Positions 50,925-59,950 are shown, counted from the stretch's first letter. The stretch: DNA of 64,000 bases from Burkholderia cepacia (GCF_001718835.1 NZ_CP013443.1:1302001-1366000), one strand, 5' to 3'. The notes: generated by a model from the letters alone, not told the origin. Made by a program: numbers and translations.

Positions 50925-51618
50925 AGTCCTCATGTCGCTGTTTCCGCACGGTCACGCGATCGTGCGCGACGGCGGCCTGCTGTCCGGCCACGCGGAACTG
51001 GCCGGCACACGCGTCGACGTGATCGGCGTCGCCGACCGTCTGCCGTTCGGCATCGACGAGGCGCTGACGCTCGCGGCGCGCGTGCTCGACACGATCGCGC
51101 GCGGCGGCGACACGCCGATCCTCGTGCTCGTCGACAGCGACAGCCAGCGGATGAGCAAGCGCGACGAACTGCTCGGCCTGAACGAGGGGCTGTCGCATCT
51201 CGCGAAGTGCCTGATGCACGCGGAGCTCGCCGGGCACCGGACGATCGGCGTGCTGTACGGCCACACGGCCGCCGGCGCGTTCATCGCGACCGCGCTCGCG
51301 ACGCGCACGCTGCTTGCGGTGCCGGGCGCCGAGCCGGAAGTGATGGACCTGCCGTCGATGTCGCGCGTGACCAAGCTGCCGATCGACGTGCTGAAGGAGA
51401 TGGCGCGCTCGACGCCGGTGTTCGCGCCGGGGCTCGACAATCTCGTGAAGATGGGCGCCGTCGACGCCGTGCTCGATCCGGCCCGCGCGCTCGACGCGCA
51501 GGTCGGCGAATGGCTCGGCAAGCCGGCCGAGCGCGTCGACGGGCGCGCCGCGCGCGGCCGGCCGGTGGCCGCCGATGTCGCGCGGCGCGTCGAGGCGCTC
51601 GCGCGTGCCGCGCAGTGA
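50911..51618 (+). CDS. mdcE: MdcE, malonate decarboxylase gamma subunit
   Basis: A 235-residue partner of MdcD in the decarboxylase core (PILVLVDSDSQRMSKRDELLGLNEGLSHLAKCL, GHTAAGAFIATALAT). Starts at ATG 50911 inside the 3' end of mdcD. Its end overlaps the mdcG start by 14 nt. Confidence 0.92.
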   Translation: MTLDEVLMSLFPHGHAIVRDGGLLSGHAELAGTRVDVIGVADRLPFGIDEALTLAARVLDTIARGGDTPILVLVDSDSQRMSKRDELLGLNEGLSHLAKCLMHAELAGHRTIGVLYGHTAAGAFIATALATRTLLAVPGAEPEVMDLPSMSRVTKLPIDVLKEMARSTPVFAPGLDNLVKMGAVDAVLDPARALDAQVGEWLGKPAERVDGRAARGRPVAADVARRVEALARAAQ

Positions 51619-52276
51619 CGCGCCGCTGCGCCGCCACACGCTCGTCACGTTGACGGCGGCGGGGTGGGCGGCGCTGTTCGCGCGCGACGCGGCGCTCGCC
51701 GCCGACGCGCCCGTGCGCCGATGGGCGGAACGCGGCTGGCCGCTCGTCGTGCGTCGCGCGCTGCCCGGTGAGACGCGTGAATTCGGCGTGCCGCTCGGCC
51801 TGCCGCTGCCGCCGTCCGCGGGCAAGCGGCGCATTGCGGTCAGCGTCGGCGCGGATGCGCTCGCATCGGTCGGCGCGCCGCCGGCGATTGCGGCGGTGCT
51901 CGGCGCCGCGCCCGCCGCGTGGCGGCAGCCGCTGCTCGACCTGGAGGCGCTCGGCGCGCGCTGCGGCGTGCAGGGCCGCGTGTTCGGCAGCCTCGCATGG
52001 CAGGCGCTGACGGGCGAGCCGTACCTGACCGGCGCATCGGATCTCGACGTGTTCTTCCCGCTGCCGGGCGCCGCGCACGCCGCGACGCTGCTCGACGGCC
52101 TCGCGGCGATCGACGCGCGCGCGCCGATGCGCATCGACGGCGAATTGCTGCGCGACGACGGCGCGGGCGCCAACTGGCGCGAACTGCACGCCGGCTTGCC
52201 GGACGTCGCGATCAAGACGGCCGGCGGCGTTATGCTCGGTCCGGCCGCCGCCTTCCTCGCCGGGAGCGCGCAATGA
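51605..52276 (+). CDS. mdcG: MdcG, phosphoribosyl-dephospho-CoA transferase
   Basis: A 223-residue nucleotidyltransferase-like enzyme that transfers the prosthetic group to MdcC. The conserved motif FGSLAWQALTGEPYL...SDLDVFF carries the metal-binding Asp pair. GTG 51605 is chosen so that translation begins shortly before the mdcE stop; other starts nearby are possible. Encoded upstream of mdcB. Confidence 0.86.
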   Translation: MPRSDAPLRRHTLVTLTAAGWAALFARDAALAADAPVRRWAERGWPLVVRRALPGETREFGVPLGLPLPPSAGKRRIAVSVGADALASVGAPPAIAAVLGAAPAAWRQPLLDLEALGARCGVQGRVFGSLAWQALTGEPYLTGASDLDVFFPLPGAAHAATLLDGLAAIDARAPMRIDGELLRDDGAGANWRELHAGLPDVAIKTAGGVMLGPAAAFLAGSAQ

Positions 52277-53145
52277 GCGCCGTGGCGCTGCCGCGCACGC
52301 TGCCGGGGGCGCAATCCGATGCCGAGCGCATCGCGGCGCTCGCCGAGCGCAGCCTCGTGCTCGAGATCGAGACCTATCCGAAGCCAGGGCTCGTCAGTCA
52401 CGTCGATGCCGGCAGCCATGCGGACATGGACGCGTCGACGTTCGCCCGCAGCGCCGCCGTGCTGCGGCCTTACTTCGCGGAACTGGCCGATGCAGGCGCG
52501 CGCGACGCGGACATGGCCGTGCTGCGCAAGATCGGCCTGCGTGCCGAGCACGCGATGCTCGCCGCGACGGGCGGCGTCAACACGCATCGCGGCGCGATCT
52601 TCGGGCTCGGGCTGCTGTGTGCGGCGGCGGGCCGTCGCGGCCGGCGGGGCGCCGCGCCGCTGGGCCTGACGCTCGGCGCGTCGGTCGCGCGCCGCTGGGG
52701 CGCGGATATCCTCGGCGGCCCGCGCCTGCCCGACAGCCACGGCGAACGCGCGAGCCGCCGCTACGGCGTCGGCGGCGCGCGCCGCGAGGCGGCCGGCGGG
52801 TTCGACAGCGTGTATCGCGTCGGGCTGCCCGCGCTGCGCCGTGCGCAGCGCGACCTGCCCGGCGACCCGGAGGCGGCGCGCGTCGACGCGTGCTTCGCGC
52901 TGATCGCCGCACTCGACGATACGAACCTGCTGCACCGGGGCGGGCAGGACGGCCTCGAATTCGCGCAAGCGGCCGCACGCGCGTTCGTCGCACGCGGCGG
53001 CGTGCGGGCGCGCGACTGGCGGCTGCGCGCGGCCGCCGCGCATCGTGCGTTCGTCGCGCGCCGGCTCAGCCCGGGCGGCGCGGCCGACCTGCTCGCGATG
53101 AGCGTCTTCGTCGATGCGCTGGAGCGCGACGAGGCGGCGCGATGA
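52273..53145 (+). CDS. mdcB: MdcB, triphosphoribosyl-dephospho-CoA synthase
   Basis: A 290-residue CitG/MdcB-family enzyme. It makes the precursor of the MdcC prosthetic group from ATP and dephospho-CoA. Family motifs are present: LVLEIETYPKPGLVSHVDAGSHADMD, AATGGVNTHRGAIFGLGLLCAAAG and AALDDTNLLHRGG. Starts overlapping mdcG (ATGA). Overlaps mdcH by 4 nt. Confidence 0.9.
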   Translation: MSAVALPRTLPGAQSDAERIAALAERSLVLEIETYPKPGLVSHVDAGSHADMDASTFARSAAVLRPYFAELADAGARDADMAVLRKIGLRAEHAMLAATGGVNTHRGAIFGLGLLCAAAGRRGRRGAAPLGLTLGASVARRWGADILGGPRLPDSHGERASRRYGVGGARREAAGGFDSVYRVGLPALRRAQRDLPGDPEAARVDACFALIAALDDTNLLHRGGQDGLEFAQAAARAFVARGGVRARDWRLRAAAAHRAFVARRLSPGGAADLLAMSVFVDALERDEAAR

Positions 53146-54074
53146 CGCTCGCGATCCTGTGTTCCGGGCAAGGCGGCCAGCGCGCCGACATGTTCGACCT
53201 GACCGGCACCGCGCCGCAGGCCGACGCGCTGTTCGCGCACGCCGGCCGGCTGCTCGGCGACGATCCGCGCGCGTGGGTGCGCGACGCCGCCCCGTTTGCG
53301 CTGCACGAAAACCGTGCCGCGCAGATCCTCTGCACGGTCCAGGCGCTCGCGGCCGCCGCGTTGCTCGACGCGGTGTGGCCGCGCCGGCGCTGCGTCGCCG
53401 GCTACAGCGTCGGCGAAGTCGCGTCGTGGAGCGTCGCGGGGATGATCGAGCCGGACGCCGCGCTCGACCTGGCCGATGCGCGTGCGCGTGCAATGGATGC
53501 CGCGAGCGGCGGCGACGAGCGGATGGTGTTCGTGCGCGGCCTGACGCGCGACCATCTCGCGCGCTTGTGCGCGGACCACCGCGCGGCGATCGCGATCGCG
53601 AACCCGGGCGACGCGTTCGTGGTCGCCGGCCGGCGCGACGACGTCGATGCGGCGGCCGCGGATGCGCTGCGCGACGGTGCACTGCGCGTCGCGCCCGTCT
53701 GCGTGCGGATCGCGTCGCACACGCGCCGGCTCGCGGCGGCCGTGCCGGTGTTTCGCGCGTCGCTCGCCGCGGCTCGCGTGCGGCGGCCGCTGCCCGGCAC
53801 GCGGCTCTTGTCGGGCATCGACGGCGCGTCGGTGCTCGACGTCGACGCGGGGCTCGACAAGCTGGCCCGGCAGATCGCGGAGCCGGTCGAATGGGCGGCC
53901 TGTCTCGCCGCGTGCGTGGAGGCCGGTGCGACCGCGTTCCTCGAGCTCGGCCCCGGCCGCGCGCTGGCCGAGATGGCCGGTAGCGCATATCCCGCGCTGC
54001 CGGCGCGCAGCCTTGCGGATTTCCGTTCCGTCGACGGCGTGGCGAGCTGGCTTTCGCGCGTCGCGGCGGGCTGA
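53142..54074 (+). CDS. mdcH: MdcH, malonyl-CoA:MdcC malonyltransferase
   Basis: A 310-residue FabD-type acyltransferase that primes the acyl carrier protein with malonate. The active Ser lies in AGYSVGEVASW (where FabD has GHSxGE), with the Arg and His of the family (DLADARARAMD, RIASHTRRLA) also present. The last gene of the madLM-mdcACDEGBH operon. Confidence 0.9.
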   Translation: MTLAILCSGQGGQRADMFDLTGTAPQADALFAHAGRLLGDDPRAWVRDAAPFALHENRAAQILCTVQALAAAALLDAVWPRRRCVAGYSVGEVASWSVAGMIEPDAALDLADARARAMDAASGGDERMVFVRGLTRDHLARLCADHRAAIAIANPGDAFVVAGRRDDVDAAAADALRDGALRVAPVCVRIASHTRRLAAAVPVFRASLAAARVRRPLPGTRLLSGIDGASVLDVDAGLDKLARQIAEPVEWAACLAACVEAGATAFLELGPGRALAEMAGSAYPALPARSLADFRSVDGVASWLSRVAAG

Positions 54075-54179
54075 GCGCGCCTGCGCGCGCCCGCTCACGG
54101 CGGGCCGTGTTGCGCCGGCGCAGCAGCCTTGCAGCCGGCGCTTGCCACACGAATTGGCGTCGCTAAAATGGCGCCCGCC

Positions 54180-54689
54180 ATGAGACCAGCCGCCTTCCTT
54201 CTCGCCGCGCTCTGCTGCGCGGCGAGCGCCCACGCCAGCCAGATTCCGTCCGACGCCGCATCGGTCGGCACATACTTTTCGTATGACAATGCGGCGGCCG
54301 ACGCGACCGTCGACCTGATCGCGCAGGCGCAGCGCCGCGTGTTGCTGGCCGGTTACGCGTACGTGCCGCCTGCGGTGGCCGGCGCGTTGCACGACGCGCG
54401 CGGGCGCGGGATCGAGGTGCGTGTCGTGCTCGTGCGCTCGCCGCGTGCGGGCCGGTACAGCGGCGCGGGCTTCCTGAAGGGCGCGGGCATCGACGTCGCG
54501 ATCGACATGCGGCGCGACGCGCCGGCGCCGCGCTTCGTGATCGTCGACGACAGCGTCGCGCTGACGACGCTGTCCGAAGGGGCGGCTGCGCACGCGGAAA
54601 CGGTGAACGTGTTCCAGCGCGCGCCCGAGCTCGCGCAATCCTACGCGCAGTCGTTCTGGCGGCTGTACCGGCGCGCGGGCGGGCTCTGA
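54180..54689 (+). CDS. PLD-like exported protein lacking the HKD catalytic His
   Basis: A 169-residue protein with a signal peptide (MRPAAFLLAALCCAASAHAS). The fold of single-domain PLD nucleases is suggested by LIAQAQRRVLLAGYAYVPPAVAGALHDARGRGIEVRVVLV. Where active members have H-x-K-x4-D, this one reads A-P-R-F-V-I-V-D. The Asp and a basic residue remain, but the catalytic His is gone, so it is probably inactive as a nuclease or phospholipase. Secreted or periplasmic. Its start is 105 bp after mdcH. Confidence 0.7.
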   Translation: MRPAAFLLAALCCAASAHASQIPSDAASVGTYFSYDNAAADATVDLIAQAQRRVLLAGYAYVPPAVAGALHDARGRGIEVRVVLVRSPRAGRYSGAGFLKGAGIDVAIDMRRDAPAPRFVIVDDSVALTTLSEGAAAHAETVNVFQRAPELAQSYAQSFWRLYRRAGGL

Positions 54690-54822
54690 CACGGCGCCGC
54701 CGCGTATCCCCGTCGGCGCGCTTGAATTGGCGGATCGCATGCACCATGCTCATTGACGTAACGTCGGTGTGATCACTGCGCATGCGCGACCGGGCGCCGG
54801 CGAACGAAAGGGGCGGATCGTG

Positions 54823-55491
54823 ATGGATCGTTTTCTCGATCGCGCCGATGCCGGCTGCCAGCTGGCCGGCGCATTGCGCGATTACGCGGGGCGCAGCAAT
54901 GTCGTCGTGCTCGCGTTGCCGCGCGGCGGCGTGCCCGTCGCGTATCCGGTCGCCTGCGCGCTGCACGCGCCGCTCGACGTGCTGGTCGTACGCAAGCTCG
55001 GCGTGCCGTCCGATCCCGAGCTCGCGATGGGCGCGATCGCGACGGGCGGTGCGATTCATCTGCAGCGTTCGGTGCTCCGCTCGATGAGCGTGTCCGGCGC
55101 GCAGCTCGCCGAAGTGATCGCGCGCGAGACGGTCGAACTGCATCGCCGCGAGGCGCTGTATCGCGGTGCCGCGCCGCCGCTGCCGGTCGAGGGGCGCATC
55201 GCGATCGTCGTCGACGACGGCGTCGCGACCGGCGCGTCGATGCGCGTCGCGCTGCAGACGCTGCGCGAGCGCCACCCGGCGCGCATCGTCGCGGCTGCGC
55301 CGGTCGCGCCGGCCGGCGTGCAGCGCAAGTTCGACGATCTGGCCGACGCGTTCGTCACGGTGTTGCAGCCGCTGCCGTTCTTCGGGATCAGCCAGTTCTA
55401 CGCGCGCTTCGAGCAGACGAGCGACGACGAGGTACGCGCGTTGCTCGACGCGGCGCGCCGCGCGCCGGAAGGCGGGGTGGCGTCTGATTGA
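54823..55491 (+). CDS. Phosphoribosyltransferase-domain protein
   Basis: A 222-residue type I PRTase-fold protein. The PRPP loop IAIVVDDGVATGASMRVAL is canonical (acidic pair followed by TG). The flexible region LALPRGGVPVAYPVACAL is like the PRTase domains of ComF/YhfX-type hypothetical proteins. Substrate unknown. ATG 54823 is preferred over the overlapping GTG 54820. Not recognisably part of a purine operon. Confidence 0.82.
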   Translation: MDRFLDRADAGCQLAGALRDYAGRSNVVVLALPRGGVPVAYPVACALHAPLDVLVVRKLGVPSDPELAMGAIATGGAIHLQRSVLRSMSVSGAQLAEVIARETVELHRREALYRGAAPPLPVEGRIAIVVDDGVATGASMRVALQTLRERHPARIVAAAPVAPAGVQRKFDDLADAFVTVLQPLPFFGISQFYARFEQTSDDEVRALLDAARRAPEGGVASD

Positions 55492-55517
55492 TGTCGGCTT
55501 GGTGCCCGCTTGGTGCG

Positions 55518-55550
55518 GGCTCAGTGCCGGCTCAGTGCCGGCTCAGTGCC
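55518..55550 (+). repeat. Three tandem copies of an 11-bp repeat
   Basis: GGCTCAGTGCC occurs three times in a row. The third copy contains the stop codon (TCA on this strand) of the leftward phaZ gene, so the end of that gene lies within the repeat. Confidence 0.8.
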
Positions 55551-56748
55551 GCGTCGCGCGCGGCTTCTCGGCCTGCGCGAACACGGCCTGCAGCGCCGGA
55601 TGCACATCGTCGAGCCAGCGCGCGCCCGTGAACAGCCCGTAGTGATCGCATCCGTCGACGTCGAGCCGATGCCGCTCGCCCGGCGCGAGACTTCGGCAGA
55701 GCGCATGCGCGGCATGCGTCTGGCCGGCGCCCGTGACCGCGTCGCGGGTGCCTTCGACCGTCAGCAGCGTCGTGGCGCGCAGCGCGGCCGGGTCAACGGG
55801 GACGTCGTGCACGCGCCAGGTGCGCTGCGCGAGGCACGCGCGCTGGAACACGATGTCGACCGTATCGAGGAAGTACTCGGCCGGCATGTCGAGCAGCGCC
55901 GTGTATTCGAGCAGCGCGCGCCTCGCTTCCGTCATCGCGCGCACATCCAGGCGCCACGCCGCCTGCGTGTAGCGGTCGAGCAGCGACAGGAAGCGCTGCG
56001 GGTACACGAGCGCGATCTCGCCCTGCTGCAGATAGGTGGGAAACACGTGGCGGCCATGCCCCGCGAAACCCGGCGGCACGACGTCGATCAGGTGACGGCG
56101 GCACCAGCCCAGCGAATGGGCCGCGGCGGCGGTGCCGAGCGCACTCGGATTCCGGCGCGCGTCGAGCGGGCCGCCGATCAGCGTGACGCTCGCGGGCGGC
56201 GCGAGACCGCGCTGCGCGCGCAGCGCGAGCGCGCCGAGCACCGGCACGGTTGCCTGGCACACGGCGACGACATGCAGCGGCCGGTCGTCGTGCGTGAGCC
56301 CGTCGACGAACGCATCGAGCATCGCCACGTATTCGTCGAGCCCGAAGCGGCCCGCCGCGAGCGGCACGTCGCGCGCATTGCGCCAGTCGGTCACGCAGAC
56401 GTCGCCGTCCGCGAGCAGCGTCTCGACGGTTTCCCGCATCATCACCGCCGCATGCCCGGCAAGCGGCGCGCACAGCAGCACGGCGCGCGCCGCCTGCCGG
56501 TCGTGCGAAAAGCGGCGCAGGCCGCAGAACGGCGTCTGGGCGACGAGGCGCTCGGCGACGTCGCCCGCCCCGAAAGCGAATGGCGGCGGTTCGGCCGGCG
56601 GCCCGAGCAGCGGCTCGAACAGGTCGTCGTAGCACGACGATGCGGCGTGCGGCAGCGTCGCCGCGGGCCACGCGTCGAACGCATGCCGCGTGGCCGCGCG
56701 CCAGGCGCGCATCCATTCCCGCTGCTGCTCGACGAGGGCGTACCACAT
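55543..56748 (-). CDS. phaZ: Intracellular polyhydroxybutyrate depolymerase (PhaZ-like)
   Basis: A 401-residue enzyme of the intracellular PHB depolymerase family, which mobilises stored polyhydroxybutyrate. It has an alpha/beta-hydrolase-like fold. The Cys nucleophile motif VVAVCQATVPVLGAL (about residue 180) matches the CQ-x-xVP pattern of PhaZ from Cupriavidus, and the C-terminal DGCDHYGLFTGARW carries the catalytic His. No signal peptide. ATG 56748 (MWYALVEQQREW) is the family-like start. The gene ends inside an 11-bp tandem repeat. Confidence 0.86.
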   Translation of the reverse strand: MWYALVEQQREWMRAWRAATRHAFDAWPAATLPHAASSCYDDLFEPLLGPPAEPPPFAFGAGDVAERLVAQTPFCGLRRFSHDRQAARAVLLCAPLAGHAAVMMRETVETLLADGDVCVTDWRNARDVPLAAGRFGLDEYVAMLDAFVDGLTHDDRPLHVVAVCQATVPVLGALALRAQRGLAPPASVTLIGGPLDARRNPSALGTAAAAHSLGWCRRHLIDVVPPGFAGHGRHVFPTYLQQGEIALVYPQRFLSLLDRYTQAAWRLDVRAMTEARRALLEYTALLDMPAEYFLDTVDIVFQRACLAQRTWRVHDVPVDPAALRATTLLTVEGTRDAVTGAGQTHAAHALCRSLAPGERHRLDVDGCDHYGLFTGARWLDDVHPALQAVFAQAEKPRATRH

Positions 56749-56916
56749 GGCGAACCTTCCGGTGGCGATGGGCGAATCTGCATTATGGTCACTGTTCGCG
56801 CGCCGCGGGGGGCGCGTTTGTACCGGGTTCGCGTTGCACGGCCGGCGCCGGCCTATGCGCATGCACCGCACGCTGCTACAGTCGTTGATCCCATTCCCTC
56901 AAGCGGAGCGTTTGCG

Positions 56917-57546
56917 ATGAAGCTGATCGGCATGCTGGATTCCCCGTTCGTGCGCCGTGTCGCCATTTCGGCGAAGCTGCTCGACCTCCCGTTCGAACAC
57001 GAGTCGATCTCGGTGTTCAGGCAATTCGACACGTTCAAGACGATCAACCCGGTCGTCAAGGCGCCGACGCTCGTGACCGACGACGGTGCGACGCTGATGG
57101 ATTCGTCGCTGATCGTCGATTATCTCGATCATCGGGTCGCGCCCGGGCGGCGGCTGCTGCCCGAGGCGCCCGACGCGCGGCTGCGCGCGCTCGTGCCCGT
57201 CGGTTTCGCGCTGGCGGCCGCCGAGAAGACCGTGCAGGTCGTCTACGAGCAGGCGCTGCGTCCGGCCGACAAGCAGCACGCGCCGTGGCTCGACCGCGTG
57301 CTCGGCCAGCTCGAGGCGGCGTACGGCGAGCTCGAAAAGCAGGTCGCGAGCGTGGGCGGCTGGTTCGGCGGCGCGCGCCTGCTGCAGTCCGACGTGACGG
57401 TGGCGGTCGCGTGGCGCTTCACGCAATTCATGGCTGGCGACTATCCGGTGCTCGCGCGGATCGATCCGGCCCGTTATCCGGCGCTCGCCGCGCATTCCGC
57501 GCGGGCGGAAGCGCTGCCGGCATTCGTCGAAACGCCGCTCGCCTAG
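56917..57546 (+). CDS. Glutathione S-transferase family protein
   Basis: A 209-residue GST. It has a thioredoxin-like N-terminal domain (MKLIGMLDSPFVRRVAISAKLLDLPFEHESI), with Ser at the catalytic position and VVKAPTLVTDDGATLMDSSLIVDYL for glutathione binding. The helical C-terminal domain includes the DVTVAVAWRF motif. Family substrate is unassigned. It starts 168 bp from phaZ in the opposite direction. Confidence 0.88.
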   Translation: MKLIGMLDSPFVRRVAISAKLLDLPFEHESISVFRQFDTFKTINPVVKAPTLVTDDGATLMDSSLIVDYLDHRVAPGRRLLPEAPDARLRALVPVGFALAAAEKTVQVVYEQALRPADKQHAPWLDRVLGQLEAAYGELEKQVASVGGWFGGARLLQSDVTVAVAWRFTQFMAGDYPVLARIDPARYPALAAHSARAEALPAFVETPLA

Positions 57547-57719
57547 TGCGCGCATGTTGGGGGGAGCATGGTTCCCCCGCCGCGCGGCTGATCCGGCGAT
57601 GGTCACGCCGATTGTTTCCCGCAGCCGACAAGTGACTTCGTTTTCAGGCGATTTATCCGGACCTCGGCCGTCCCTAGAATTCACTCCATCCGATGCCGCA
57701 TTGCCTGATGGAGTTGACG

Positions 57720-57914
57720 ATGAAAGCCCTGATCGAATCGAGCCTGTACCACCCGTCCGTCGTGTTGCCGCTTGCCGCGCTGACGCAGTTGATGGTCGAG
57801 CGCGATTTCAATCTCGGTCAGGTCGGGCTGATCGTCGCGACGCGCGGCGCACAGGCGGCTGTGGCGCGGTCGCGCGCGCTGCTGTTCTGCCGTCATTGCG
57901 ACGCGCACGCATGA
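57720..57914 (+). CDS. Small hypothetical protein, 64 aa
   Basis: ATG 57720 with GGAG about 8 nt upstream; a start 4 codons earlier is also possible. The sequence has a hydrophobic centre (VVLPLAALTQLMV) but no clear membrane span or domain. It ends FCRHCDAHA, with two Cys. Function unknown. It is followed by hairpin terminators. Confidence 0.5.
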   Translation: MKALIESSLYHPSVVLPLAALTQLMVERDFNLGQVGLIVATRGAQAAVARSRALLFCRHCDAHA

Positions 57915-57936
57915 GCGCGGCGGCGCGGCAAGCATG

Positions 57937-57967
57937 AAAAAGCCCGGCCGGCGCAAGCCGGTCGGGC
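57937..57967 (-). terminator. Rho-independent terminator of the ProP-like gene
   Basis: An 11-bp stem (GCCCGGCCGGC/GCCGGTCGGGC, 57942-57967) with a GCAA loop. The A run at 57937-57941 gives a T run on the minus strand. Confidence 0.75.
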
Positions 57968-57995
57968 GTTCGGGCCGGGCGACCGGCCGTTCGAT

Positions 57996-58027
57996 CGGGC
58001 CCCGGCAATGCCGGGGCCCGTCGTTTT
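57996..58027 (+). terminator. Hairpin terminator of the 64-aa gene
   Basis: A perfect 11-bp stem (CGGGCCCCGGC/GCCGGGGCCCG) with a 3-nt loop, then TCGTTTT on the plus strand. It stands in the convergent gap between the small gene and the ProP-like gene. Confidence 0.65.
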
Positions 58028-58038
58028 GGGCAACGCGC

Positions 58039-59529
58039 TTACGCGCGGGCGGTGGCGGCCACGCTGTACAGGCCCGCGTCGTCTTCGTCCTCGCGCATCT
58101 GGCGCACGAGCTGGTGGGCTTCGCGGCGCGTCGCGACGGCCGGCGGCGAGCCCTTGAGCGGCTGGCGCGCGGTTTCGGCGAGCGCGACGACCGACACGAT
58201 GCCGATCACCGCGGCGCCCATCATGTAGTACGCGGGCATCATCAGGTTGCCGGTGACGTCGACGAGCCACGCGGTGACGAGCGGCGTCGTGCCGCCGAAC
58301 AGCGACACCGACACGTTGAAGCCGATCGCGAGCGCGCCGTAGCGGATCTCGGTCGGGAACAGCGCCGGCAGCGCCGACGGCATCACGCCGGTAAAGCACG
58401 ACAGCAGCACGCCGAGGATCAGCAGGCCGCCGAACACCGATGCGGTGGTGCCGGCATGGATCAGCATCATCGACGGGATCGACAGCGCGAGCAGGCCGAC
58501 GCAGCCGGCGAGCATCACGGGCTTGCGGCCGATCCGGTCGGACAGGCGGCCGGCGGCGAGCGTCATCGGCATCATCAGCACCATCACGAGCAGCACGAGC
58601 ACCAGGCTGTGCGATTCGTCGAAATGCAGCGTCGACGACATGAAGCTCGGCAGGTACGACAGCACCATGTAGTCGGTCACGTTGAAGATCAGCACGAGGC
58701 CGACGCACAGCAGCAGCGCACGCCAGTTGCGCATCAGCGTCTCGCGGAAGCGCGCCTTCGGCACGGCCTTGTCCTGCGCTTCGCGCTCCTCGGCCTGGCG
58801 CTTGAACGCCGGCGTTTCCTCGAGCTTCATCCGGATGTAGAGGCCGATCAGGCCGAGCGGGCCGGCGATCAGGAACGGCACGCGCCAGCCCCACGACAGC
58901 AGCGCCTCCTGCGACAGCGACGCGGTGAGCAGCGCGACGACACCGGCACCCATCACATAGCCGATCAGCGTGCCGAATTCGAGGAAGCTGCCCATGAAGC
59001 CGCGGCGCTTGTCGGTCGAGAACTCGGCGATGAAGGTGGCCGCGCCGCCGTATTCGCCGCCGGTCGAGAAACCCTGCACGAGGCGCGCGACGAGCAGCAG
59101 CACGGGGGCCATGATGCCGATCGACGCGTAGCTGGGGATCAGGCCGATCGCGAAGGTGCCGACGGCCATCATGATCATCGTGGCGGCGAGCACGCGCTGG
59201 CGGCCGATGCGGTCGCCGAGCGGGCCGAACACCATGCCGCCGAGCGGGCGCACGAGGAACGCGGCCGCGAACGTGCCGAAGGTCGCGAGCAGCTGCGCGG
59301 ACGGGCTGCTGGACGGGAAGAACACCTTGCCGAGCGTGACGGCGATGTAGCTGTAGACGCCGAAGTCGAACCATTCCATCGCGTTGCCGATGGCCATCGC
59401 GCTGACGGCGCGCTTGAGCAGGCTCTGGTCGACGACGGTGATGTCGTCCGCGACGAGCGGGGCTTCGCCGGACGACGAAGCGGAGGAAGAAGCAGCGGTC
59501 GGGCTGACGTGTGTTGCGGTCAAGGTCAT
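58039..59529 (-). CDS. proP: ProP-like MFS osmolyte/H+ symporter
   Basis: A 496-residue member of the metabolite:H+ symporter family of the MFS. Family signatures are present: AISAMAIGNAMEWFDFGVYSYIA-type TM1, GPLGDRIGRQRVL (motif A), GFSTGGEYGGAATFIAEFS and FGGTTPLVTAWLV. Closest in look to ProP of E. coli, which takes up proline and glycine betaine under osmotic stress. The N terminus has a Ser/Ala-rich extension of about 40 residues, and there is no C-terminal coiled coil beyond the short charged tail. ATG 59529 is the only fitting start. Confidence 0.88.
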   Translation of the reverse strand: MTLTATHVSPTAASSSASSSGEAPLVADDITVVDQSLLKRAVSAMAIGNAMEWFDFGVYSYIAVTLGKVFFPSSSPSAQLLATFGTFAAAFLVRPLGGMVFGPLGDRIGRQRVLAATMIMMAVGTFAIGLIPSYASIGIMAPVLLLVARLVQGFSTGGEYGGAATFIAEFSTDKRRGFMGSFLEFGTLIGYVMGAGVVALLTASLSQEALLSWGWRVPFLIAGPLGLIGLYIRMKLEETPAFKRQAEEREAQDKAVPKARFRETLMRNWRALLLCVGLVLIFNVTDYMVLSYLPSFMSSTLHFDESHSLVLVLLVMVLMMPMTLAAGRLSDRIGRKPVMLAGCVGLLALSIPSMMLIHAGTTASVFGGLLILGVLLSCFTGVMPSALPALFPTEIRYGALAIGFNVSVSLFGGTTPLVTAWLVDVTGNLMMPAYYMMGAAVIGIVSVVALAETARQPLKGSPPAVATRREAHQLVRQMREDEDDAGLYSVAATARA

Positions 59530-59920
59530 GCACTCCTTTGACTGCGCCGAACGGGCGGGCCGTCCGACACGGTTTGCCGGCGAGCGCGGTGTCGTGTGCG
59601 GCGCGTCGGGGCAGGCCATTAAGCATTTACTGCACAAGCGGCGGTAAAGGGCCGTAAGGGGCTGCTTCGACGCGGGCCCGATGGGCCGTCGCGACAGTGC
59701 GCTCATGAAGAATGGGCCGCGTGATGCAGGCGGCAGATGCCGGTGCGGACGATGTCCGGCGTTCCGGCAAGCGCCCCGGAGGGGCAACGAAACGAGAAAA
59801 GCGGGCCTGTCGGGCGGGCTTTCCTGTGGGTGCAATTTCGGTCGAAGGGCCGGCCCGCAACGCGCGGACGGACTTCTCTCGAAATCGAATAGACAGAGAT
59901 TGAATGTTGAAACAGGCGAC

Positions 59921-59950
59921 ATGATAGCACGATGACGGATGATCGTGCAA
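59921..59950 (-). promoter_or_regulatory. Candidate promoter and operator far upstream of the ProP-like gene
   Basis: A -10 TATCAT (59926-59921) and a weak -35 TTGCAC (59950-59945) are separated by 18 bp. The spacer holds the inverted repeat GCACGAT (59927-59933) / ATCGTGC (59942-59948). Initiation near 59914 would leave a leader of about 385 nt before the start codon. The remaining sequence 59530-60068 holds no gene I can support. Confidence 0.35.

Noticed and set aside
50536..54150. A 1204-codon open frame on the minus strand opposite the mdc genes.
   Set aside because: Arg/Ala/Pro-rich shadow of G+C-rich genes in the other strand; the mdc genes on the plus strand are unmistakable and there is no start-site support.
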